64,000 nt of DNA from Xanthobacteraceae bacterium (GTDB lineage Bacteria > Pseudomonadota > Alphaproteobacteria > Rhizobiales > Xanthobacteraceae). The stretch spans positions 39,390 to 103,389 of the forward strand of contig JANINJ010000085.1 in assembly GCA_024508855.1 (NCBI GenBank), written 5' to 3'. Shown here in pieces: positions 57,795-64,000 of this stretch. How positions within the stretch are numbered: the stretch's first letter is position 1; each line of letters opens with the position of its first letter. The notes under the pieces are model-generated. The model was not told where the DNA came from, ran no database searches, and was given only the letters and a program-made list of their open reading frames with translations. The position numbers and the translations under genes were made by a program.

Positions 57795-59000
57795 ATGGAA
57801 AGTCTTGGGGTAATGTCGCGACCAGCGACGTTTGGACAACGACGATTGACGCCGCGCGCTTGTGTCGCAGATGGCAAACGGCATATCCGCACATTTCTGG
57901 CCGACGCACTGGAGGAACTTGGTTTCGTCACCTTCGAATGCGCCGAGGCGACCGACCTGAAACAGGTCCTTGAAACCCAAACTCCCGACCTCGTCGTGCT
58001 CGGCCTCTCGGCCGAAGGGACCGAGGCGCAAGCGATCCTGGAATTGCTGGCCGCCGCCCGCTTCAATGGAAAGATCCTTCCGGTCGGTCTGCGCGACTCC
58101 GTGCTGGCCACCGCGACCCGGCAACTCGGTGCCGAACTCGGCCTGCCGTTGCTGCCGATCCTGCCGACGCCGTTCGGAGCGGATAGCCTGCGGGACAGCG
58201 TTGCCATGCTGCTTCCGAGCGAGGCACCGCCAAGCCCGCCGGTAGACGTCGCCGAAGCCCTCAAGGCCGGTTGGCTAGAGCTGTGGTACCAGCAGAAGAT
58301 CGACGCCCGCACACTGATGCCGCGCGGCGCCGAAGCGCTGATCCGGATGCGGCACCCTGCATGGGGCGTCGTGCCGCCGGCGTCTTTCATTCCCGACGAG
58401 AACGATCGCACCTTCCGAAGCTTGTCGGAATTCGTGATCGGGCGCGCCATCGATGACTGGCACTATTTCATCGAACAGAACGGTCCCGTCGACCTTTCGA
58501 TCAATCTGCCGATGACGTTCCTCGAGGACCGCCAGACCGTCCGCGATCTCTGCGCGCAAATGCCCGCCCATCCCGCATTCGGCGGTATGCTGATCGAGCT
58601 GAAAAGCTCCGAAGTGATCGGCAATGTCGACCTCGCCGTCGATATTGCAAAGCAGATCCGGTTTCACAACATCGCCATTTCGATCGACGATCTGGGGCCG
58701 GAATGGCCCGCGCTGATGGGGCTTGAGAGCTTTCCGTTCGTCGAACTCAAGGTCGATCGGCAATTCGTCACCGGATGCGCGGACGATCGATTGAAGCAGA
58801 CCATCTGTCGCGGCATCATCGATCTGGCTGACAGCTATGGTGCTCGCACCGTCGCCGAAGGCGTCGAAAGCCGCACCGATTTTCTGGCTGCCCATGAGAT
58901 GGGCTTCGATCTTGCGCAGGGCTTTCTGTTCGGCAAGGCCTCGACGGCGAAGAAGTTCGCGCGCTCGTCGCTGGCCCGGCCCATTCTTGTACCGCAGTAG
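57795..59000 (+). CDS. Pseudo-receiver and EAL-domain protein
   Basis: 401 residues. The N-terminal 120 residues look like a receiver fold (RACVADGKRHIRTFLADALE, DLVVLGLSAEG) but lack the phospho-accepting Asp (DLVVLG) and one acidic residue, so it should not be phosphorylated. The EAL domain follows: GAEALIRMRHP (EAL as EALIR), SINLPMTF (Asn), MLIELKSSE (Glu), SIDDLGPEW (Asp pair, but the usual G-T-G-Y-S loop 6 is missing), FVELKVDRQFV (Lys), VAEGVES (Glu) and AQGFLFGK (Gln). Most metal and catalytic residues remain, but the broken loop makes c-di-GMP phosphodiesterase activity uncertain. ATG follows GGGGAG. Confidence 0.85.
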   Translation: MESLGVMSRPATFGQRRLTPRACVADGKRHIRTFLADALEELGFVTFECAEATDLKQVLETQTPDLVVLGLSAEGTEAQAILELLAAARFNGKILPVGLRDSVLATATRQLGAELGLPLLPILPTPFGADSLRDSVAMLLPSEAPPSPPVDVAEALKAGWLELWYQQKIDARTLMPRGAEALIRMRHPAWGVVPPASFIPDENDRTFRSLSEFVIGRAIDDWHYFIEQNGPVDLSINLPMTFLEDRQTVRDLCAQMPAHPAFGGMLIELKSSEVIGNVDLAVDIAKQIRFHNIAISIDDLGPEWPALMGLESFPFVELKVDRQFVTGCADDRLKQTICRGIIDLADSYGARTVAEGVESRTDFLAAHEMGFDLAQGFLFGKASTAKKFARSSLARPILVPQ

Positions 59001-59030
59001 TACGGAGCGAATCGGGCGAACGCCTTCACC

Positions 59031-59918
59031 TCACGCAAACTGCCGCACTTCCTCGTCGCGCGCCAGCAGCCGTTTTGCGGTGAGGTAGGTAGGAACCTCG
59101 ATCAACGACCCATCCACTTCGACGCGCGCGTCGCCCCGCTCGCGTGCCGTTTCGAACGCCGATACAATTCGACGCGCGCGATCGAGTTCGGCAGCAGACG
59201 GCGTCAGAACCCCATTGATGACGGCGGCATGCGCGAGTTCGACACCGCTCTTGGCGGTATAGCCCAGCCGTCGCGCCCAACGCGTATCGCGCTCGACCCC
59301 GATCGCATCACTCCAGGTGTAAGGGCAATCGACGGCGACCACGCCCGCTGCGACGCATTCGACCAGAAAACGCTGCCGCGCATAGGCCAGTTCGATACTG
59401 TCCGGTTCGCGTTCGGCACCGAGATCCGCAGCCAGATCCTCGGCGGCGACAAGGCACGCGGTCACGCGCAGGCTTGCGGTGGCGATCGCGCCCGTCTGCA
59501 CGAGTCCGCGCGCAAACTCGATGTTCGGCAACAGCGCCGTGGCCCCTTCCCCGATCCCGTATTCGCGCTCAAACTGCGATACCGCCTCAGCGAGTTGCAC
59601 CACATGCGCCGGCTCGGCGACCTTGGGTAGCGCCACGATGTCCGGCCGGCCGCGCATTACGGCTGCGAGGTCGTCCATGCCATCGCCGTCCAGAGGGTTG
59701 ACGCGCACCGCGACCACGACGCCAGCTTCCCGCCACGCCGAATAAAGCTCCGGCGCCAACGCCCGCGCCTTTGGACGCAAGGCTGGCGGCGTGAAATCCT
59801 CAAGCTCGTGGATCAACACATCCGCACCGCTCGCTGCGGCGTTTGCCAACAACGACTCGTTGGCACCTTCGACAAAAAGCCACGCGCGACAAAGGCGTGC
59901 CGGACGAATGCGACGCAT
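59031..59918 (-). CDS. HpcH/HpaI aldolase / citrate lyase beta-like (CitE family)
   Basis: 295-residue (beta/alpha)8 C-C lyase of the CitE-like group (acts on CoA thioesters or keto acids such as malyl- or citramalyl-CoA). The motifs are LFVEGANESLLANAAASGAD, HELEDFTPPALRPKAR (Glu-Asp metal region), AVRVNPLDGDGMDDLAAV and LPNIEFARGLVQTGA where family members have LLETA. C-terminal CPYTWSDAIGVERDTRWARR contains the usual D-rich segment. Stand-alone gene; substrate unknown. Confidence 0.85.
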   Translation of the reverse strand: MRRIRPARLCRAWLFVEGANESLLANAAASGADVLIHELEDFTPPALRPKARALAPELYSAWREAGVVVAVRVNPLDGDGMDDLAAVMRGRPDIVALPKVAEPAHVVQLAEAVSQFEREYGIGEGATALLPNIEFARGLVQTGAIATASLRVTACLVAAEDLAADLGAEREPDSIELAYARQRFLVECVAAGVVAVDCPYTWSDAIGVERDTRWARRLGYTAKSGVELAHAAVINGVLTPSAAELDRARRIVSAFETARERGDARVEVDGSLIEVPTYLTAKRLLARDEEVRQFA

Positions 59919-59947
59919 GATCGTTCAACTCCTGTCCGGCCTAGAGC

Positions 59948-60427
59948 CTATTCGAACTTCATGTCGAGGCACTTGGTAATGTCGGGACCAAGGCCAGGGC
60001 TGATGGTGATGCAGCCACGGATTTTTTGACTGGTGTTATCGCTGGCCCAGATTGCGTAACCGCCTTGCCCGAAGAACGAATTGGTGTTCGGCGGTTCGGT
60101 TTCAGTGGCTTCGAAGGAGTAGTTACCATCATCGGCAAAGATGCGCGGCTTCTTCATGCAGCCGCCATCCGTCTGAACGCTGAGAATCTCCTTGTTGTTG
60201 CGGGTCACGGCCAGATTGACTGTGCAGCGGAAGTATTCCGACGTGCGCGTATTGAAGACATAAGCATAGGACCGGCAGGTCGCGGTGTTGAGCCTGCCTT
60301 GACTGAGACCGCGGGCGCAGGCGATTCGTTGATTGTTGCCGAGCTTGAATTCATCCGCAGCCCGCGCCGAGGTCGCCGCCATGACGAGCAGCCCGAAAAG
60401 AAAAGCGGCTTTGAACAGGTAACGCAT
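59948..60427 (-). CDS. Exported protein of unknown function
   Basis: 159 residues; signal peptide MRYLFKAAFLFGLLVMAATS, cleavage near ARAAD. The mature protein has six Cys (CARGLSQG, CRSYAYVF, RCTVNLAV, GGCMKKPR, GCITIS, KCLDM), suggesting three disulfides. Mixed beta composition. I do not recognise it. Same orientation as the CitE-like gene but with no overlap. Confidence 0.7.
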   Translation of the reverse strand: MRYLFKAAFLFGLLVMAATSARAADEFKLGNNQRIACARGLSQGRLNTATCRSYAYVFNTRTSEYFRCTVNLAVTRNNKEILSVQTDGGCMKKPRIFADDGNYSFEATETEPPNTNSFFGQGGYAIWASDNTSQKIRGCITISPGLGPDITKCLDMKFE

Positions 60428-60763
60428 CCGATGGTCTCCAGGAAAATGCGCGCGCAGATCAACCCTCTGCGTGAGCGTCGCAAGATAGCCGCGCCGCTCG
60501 TGCCGGGAAACTCCAAAGTCGCCGGGCGGCTATCGACGGCAATCCGGGCGTGATATTATTCGATCTGCATCGTTCGCGATCTGTTCGTGAGATGCGGCAG
60601 GTTCGCAGTGCGCTGCAACGCTTTTGTTGTGGCAACGGATTCGTGATGCCTTTGCTTGGATTACTTCCGATCCAGGGCACCGCTCCGCAATAGCGGCGAT
60701 ATTCTACCGCGACGGCGCCTCTAACCGGCGGCTATTCTGGATCATTGCTTCGGAGATTGCAGG
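60428..60763. other. Intergenic region
   Basis: A 336-base gap between divergent genes. It has short AT-rich patches (GATATTATTCGATCTGC near 60550) that may be promoters and GGAG just before the next ATG. No gene or repeat that I can support. Confidence 0.5.
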
Positions 60764-61069
60764 ATGACCAGACCTTTCATCAGGCCATTGCTCGCCGCAG
60801 CCGCGCTGACACTGATGCCGATCGCTGCATCGGCACAGAACGCGGCAGCGACCCCGTGGGTTCTAGCCCCCAACGTAGGCTACGGCTACGATTCTCATTT
60901 CAAGACGCTGCAATACAAATTGGGCACCAACAACGCCGGCTTGCTGCTCAAGGGCGCCAGGAAGGTGCCGAAAAATACGCTGTTCTTCCTCGGCGCCAAC
61001 GGTCAGCTCTACATGCGGACCGGACCGTTCCTGGAGAGCGACGGTAGCTTCATGTTCGGTCCCGGTTGA
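60764..61069 (+). CDS. Small exported protein of unknown function
   Basis: 101 residues; signal peptide MTRPFIRPLLAAAALTLMPI, cleavage after ASA. Mature protein rich in Gly, Asn and Tyr (NVGYGYDSHFKTLQYKLGTN, GPFLESDGSFMFGPG). ATG preceded by GGAG. Convergent with the next gene by 24 bases. No family recognised. Confidence 0.65.
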   Translation: MTRPFIRPLLAAAALTLMPIAASAQNAAATPWVLAPNVGYGYDSHFKTLQYKLGTNNAGLLLKGARKVPKNTLFFLGANGQLYMRTGPFLESDGSFMFGPG

Positions 61070-61093
61070 AGCGCCGCATCATTAGGCGCCGCG

Positions 61094-62296
61094 TTAAAAC
61101 GCCGCTGCCAATTCTTTTGCGCCGGGCAGATTGCTGTTGCTGTCCATCCGAGCGTTGGTAACCGCAAGCAGTTTTGCCACGGTGTTGTGGCGGATAGCGA
61201 CGGGATTGCGCTCGTAGCCATTGCGCTGGAAGAAATTCGACGTCGGCACACGCTCGCGCAGCGCCTGCGGCATCGTCACCATATCGAAGCCCGTGCCGTC
61301 GCCGGTGAGATTCATCATTTCCAGTTCGGCCGCCGTCAACGGACGATCATATCCCTTTCGTCGCGCGAAGATCACCGAGGTCAGCAGCTTGTGGGTCTGG
61401 AGCAGCGGGCCGACATCGATATCGAGCACCATCGCATGCACCGCCCAGCCCTGTTGCGTATCCGCAAGCTTGGCGTGATCGCTCCAAGTATCGGGCACCG
61501 AGCGGGTGAAGGCCACCATCCGTTTCAGCACGGCGATCTTGTGGTCCATCGCCTTGCGCGGCGCGCCGGTAAGCCGCGCCGCCTTGTCGGCCAGCGCCTT
61601 CAGCAAATGAGGCCCCTGCTCGGCAACGAGTTCGACGCTGTTGGTGGTCAGGAGCTGGTTATAACCGATGGCAGTGGAGATAGCTCGTGAGCCCGGCCGT
61701 GACGCGCTCAGGCCGGACTGCATATCGTGATTGCCATTGCCGCCGGTTTCGAACGAATAGACCCTCACCGCCTGGTCGCGCGTCAGCCCCGCCGCCCTGG
61801 CGGCGTGGGCATAGGCACGCTTGAATTCGAGCTCGCTGGACGGTCGTTGCGGCGTAAACTGATATTGCGTGGCTGCGGCCTTCAGGAGATCGGCCACCAC
61901 CGGAATGTACTTCCGGGGCCGCTCGACGTGCTCCTTCTCCTCGGGTTCGGGATTCACCGGGCGCTTGGGGCCGGCATAGACCGGCGGCTGAACCAGCACA
62001 TAGTCGTCCAGCGAAACCGGCTGTCCATCCCGGCGCTTGGCATTGCGACCGCGACGTTTCTCGGCAATCGCGTTCCAGTAAGCGCCCGCATCCTCTTCGA
62101 AGGCGGCCCGTGCTTCCTGATAGATTCTCAACTTGCGCCGATAGTCGGCAATCGCCTCGGGCGAGGCGGCCTGCGCCCGTGCATCGGCGATAGCCGCAGG
62201 CAATGCCGCATCCGGACCGGCAAACGCGTGCGGTGAGACCGCAAGTGCCGCCAGCAAGACAGGGGTTCGTAACCAGCGAATCGGATGACAGAGCAT
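61094..62296 (-). CDS. Exported protein with a transglycosylase-like fragment
   Basis: 400 residues with a signal sequence (TPVLLAALAVSPHAFA). Residues 70-140 are charged and Pro-rich. The middle part carries VRVYSFETGGNGNHDMQSGL and AISTAIGYNQLLTTNSVELV; the pattern Y-x-F-E-T-G-G ... G-Y-x-Q-L resembles a lysozyme/transglycosylase active site (Glu, then G-Y-Q-L). The C-terminal third (DNMNLTGDGTGFDMV-type segment, TSNFFQRNGYERNPVAIRHN) has no motif I know. It may act on the cell wall, but this is inference. Confidence 0.65.
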   Translation of the reverse strand: MLCHPIRWLRTPVLLAALAVSPHAFAGPDAALPAAIADARAQAASPEAIADYRRKLRIYQEARAAFEEDAGAYWNAIAEKRRGRNAKRRDGQPVSLDDYVLVQPPVYAGPKRPVNPEPEEKEHVERPRKYIPVVADLLKAAATQYQFTPQRPSSELEFKRAYAHAARAAGLTRDQAVRVYSFETGGNGNHDMQSGLSASRPGSRAISTAIGYNQLLTTNSVELVAEQGPHLLKALADKAARLTGAPRKAMDHKIAVLKRMVAFTRSVPDTWSDHAKLADTQQGWAVHAMVLDIDVGPLLQTHKLLTSVIFARRKGYDRPLTAAELEMMNLTGDGTGFDMVTMPQALRERVPTSNFFQRNGYERNPVAIRHNTVAKLLAVTNARMDSNSNLPGAKELAAAF

Positions 62297-62362
62297 GACG
62301 CTGTCTTAGACCATCATTGCCGAAAGCGGAATCCAGGCGGTTTCCGGAACCGGACACCCCCA

Positions 62363-62992
62363 TCAGCGCCAGGCAAATACCGGCTGCTCCAGTTCGTCGA
62401 CCCGCGTGTGCCGGCCGGCAAGGACTTCGCGAAACTGGTAGATCAACGCCGCGGTCGGAGCGTGGATAAAATCCCCGTCGTGATTGAACCGGATCACCCG
62501 CCGGTCGCTTTCCGGGATCGATATGAAATTGAATGCGTCCGGCCGCTCGATACTGGCAAGCGCGATGCGGTGGACCGAGGCCACTTCATCGGGATTGGGA
62601 GCGAGGCGTAAACTGTCCTGCGCCCAGACCACCACCGGCGTGATGAGATAGCCGGACCGCGTCGGGTAGTCATCGAGCATGCCGAGCACGCTGGCTGCCC
62701 CCGGCTTGAGGCCGATCTCCTCGTCGAGTTCACGCAACGCCGCATCGACCGGCGTTTCGCCGGCATCGCACCGGCCACCGGGCAGCGCCCATTGATTGCT
62801 GTGCGCGCGCAGGCTGGCGGCGCGCAGCGTGAGCAGGAGCGCCGTTCCAGACGCTTCACCGGCGTCGACGAGCGTGATCGTCACCGCCGCACGCTTCAAT
62901 GCTGCAGTCGCGCCGGTCGGCGCGACGCGTACGAACGACGCGCAAAACTCGGTGATTTGCCGCCTTGTGGCATCATTGAACGGACGAACCAT
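62363..62992 (-). CDS. Nudix hydrolase
   Basis: 209 residues from MVRPFNDATRR. The Nudix box GRCDAGETPVDAALRELDEE then IGL matches G-x5-E-x7-R-E-U-x-E-E-x-G-U, so it should hydrolyse a nucleoside diphosphate linked to another moiety. The preceding GALP-like entry is NQWALPGG, as in CoA pyrophosphatases (NUDT7/8-like). The frame is open to 63181; a GTG at 63127 with GGGAG upstream would add 45 residues (FWLERQRAKTDAGF...) and may be the true start. Divergent from the PaaI thioesterase. Confidence 0.85.
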   Translation of the reverse strand: MVRPFNDATRRQITEFCASFVRVAPTGATAALKRAAVTITLVDAGEASGTALLLTLRAASLRAHSNQWALPGGRCDAGETPVDAALRELDEEIGLKPGAASVLGMLDDYPTRSGYLITPVVVWAQDSLRLAPNPDEVASVHRIALASIERPDAFNFISIPESDRRVIRFNHDGDFIHAPTAALIYQFREVLAGRHTRVDELEQPVFAWR

Positions 62993-63151
62993 GCTTTTGA
63001 GTACAACACCGGCGCAATTAGGCAACCCGCGCCGTGTCAATTCCGCGATGCGCTGCCGTCTGGCGGCAAACCCGGCATCCGTTTTCGCACGTTGCCTTTC
63101 CAGCCAAAATCTCGAAACTGCCGCCACCTTCCGCTCCCATAAGGATGATCG

Positions 63152-63571
63152 ATGACCGATGCCGCAGCCGGCAGCCTGCAAGACCTTGGCTGGACTATTC
63201 TCGAAGACGATGGCTTCATCGGCTATGTCGGGCCGCTATGGTATCGCCTCAATGAGGGACGCCACGAATACGCCATCGAGGGGCAGGGCAAACACCGCAA
63301 CCGTCGCGGATTCGTGCAGGGCGGCCTCCTGATGACCCTCGCCGACCGCACCTGCGGCATGACCGCCCGCTACGAATCCGGCTCCGAACATCTCGCGACC
63401 ATCCAGATGGATACGCATTTTGTCGACGCCGCGCGAATCGGCGAACTTCTTGTCTCGGTGCCGCGCATGGTGCGCAGCACCCGCAGCCTGATTTTCATGA
63501 GTACGGAAGTGACCGTCGATGGACGTTGCGTGGCGCTGGCCAACGGCGTCTTCAAGGTCATGACCAGCTGA
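63152..63571 (+). CDS. PaaI-family hotdog-fold thioesterase
   Basis: 139 residues of the 4HBT/PaaI group, which hydrolyse acyl- or aryl-CoA. The typical sequence is RNRRGFVQGGLLMTLADRTC (in place of N..G..HGG) followed by IQMDTHFVDAARIGELLVSV and FMSTEVTVDGRCVALANGVF. The nucleophile Asp is in LADRT. Start ATG has a GGATGATCG lead. Followed 26 bases later by the aldo/keto reductase gene. Substrate unknown. Confidence 0.87.
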   Translation: MTDAAAGSLQDLGWTILEDDGFIGYVGPLWYRLNEGRHEYAIEGQGKHRNRRGFVQGGLLMTLADRTCGMTARYESGSEHLATIQMDTHFVDAARIGELLVSVPRMVRSTRSLIFMSTEVTVDGRCVALANGVFKVMTS

Positions 63572-63597
63572 CCATTCGATCACGCAGGAACGATGCC

Positions 63598-64000
63598 ATG
63601 AATTATCGCCAACTCGGCCGCAGCGGCCTGAAGATTTCGCCATTATGCCTCGGCACCATGATGTTCGGCGGGCCGACGGACGAGCCGACATCGGCCCGGA
63701 TCATCGACAAGGCGCGAGACGCCGGAATCAACTTCATCGATACCGCCGACGCTTATTCAAACGGCAAATCGGAGGAAGTCGTTGGCCGTTCGATCGCGGC
63801 GCATCGTTCGCACTGGATTCTGGCCACCAAGCTTGCCAATCAAATGGGCGACGGCCCCAATCGCTCCGGCCTGTCGCGACGCTGGGTGCTGCAGGCGTGC
63901 GAGGAAAGCCTGCGCCGGCTCGGCACCGACTGCATCGACATCTATTATCTGCACAAGGAAGATCACGCGACGCCGCTCGATGAGACCGTCCGTGCGATGG
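63598..64000 (+). CDS. Aldo/keto reductase, partial
   Basis: NADPH-dependent reductase; only the first 134 residues are in the window and the gene runs off the right edge. It begins MNYRQLGRSGLKISPLCLGT. The catalytic Asp and Tyr are in FIDTADAYSNGKSEEVVG, the Lys in ILATKLANQMG, and the His in DIYYLHKEDHATPLDE. GGAACG precedes the ATG. Family and order support a separate oxidoreductase following the thioesterase. Confidence 0.92.
   Translation, partial: MNYRQLGRSGLKISPLCLGTMMFGGPTDEPTSARIIDKARDAGINFIDTADAYSNGKSEEVVGRSIAAHRSHWILATKLANQMGDGPNRSGLSRRWVLQACEESLRRLGTDCIDIYYLHKEDHATPLDETVRAM

Overview
The window is a GC-rich stretch of alphaproteobacterial chromosome. It most resembles the Nitrobacteraceae/Bradyrhizobiaceae (Bradyrhizobium, Rhodopseudomonas, Nitrobacter, Afipia). 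Supporting signs are the gene content (CpdR next to an N-formylglutamate amidohydrolase, an alphaproteobacterial gltB/gltD pair, a DUF459 SGNH protein), a small RNA matching the alphaproteobacterial mmgR/suhB family, and three families of dispersed palindromic repeats of the kind scattered through these genomes. Genus assignment is inference.

Layout. 1-2772 holds the start of a kdp potassium-pump operon (a 27-residue ORF, kdpF, kdpA, and kdpB running off the left edge). 3043-13013 is an accessory catabolic locus: a seven-gene operon encoding a branched-chain-amino-acid-type ABC importer (livK, H, M, G, F), a TIGR02444/DUF2390 protein and a UbiX flavin prenyltransferase, divergent from an amidase, then a MarR regulator and a UbiD-family decarboxylase. 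I infer that an amide (or similar) is imported, hydrolysed and decarboxylated by the prenyl-FMN enzyme; the substrate is unknown. 13071-17835 has a Cox11/CtaG protein fused to a cytochrome c domain, a 41-residue membrane ORF, tRNA-Val(GAC), cpdR, an N-formylglutamate amidohydrolase, the mmgR-like sRNA with its own promoter and terminator, and an inositol-monophosphatase-family histidinol phosphatase.

17855-29617 carries a LysR/TauE pair, a LysE exporter with an alpha/beta hydrolase, a small heat-shock protein, and glutamate synthase (gltB, gltD) with a palindromic repeat between the two subunit genes. 29697-37032 has a small secreted protein, a TauD-type dioxygenase, two short-chain dehydrogenases, DUF459, a DapA-family aldolase and an MltB-type transglycosylase. 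37298-46656 mixes envelope precursor genes (galU, kpsF, an outer-membrane beta-barrel) with a repeat-rich accessory patch containing an AT-rich DUF262 gene that looks horizontally acquired and may be a defence gene.

46746-64000 contains propionyl-CoA synthetase, a TPR protein, a CPA1 Na+/H+ antiporter, a LuxR-type regulator, a TAXI-TRAP importer operon (TAXI, fused TRAP permease, DUF1850, SDR), a pseudo-receiver/EAL protein, a CitE-like lyase, three exported proteins of unknown function, a Nudix hydrolase, a PaaI-type thioesterase and the start of an aldo/keto reductase. I saw no CRISPR array, prophage, insertion sequence, rRNA or replication origin.
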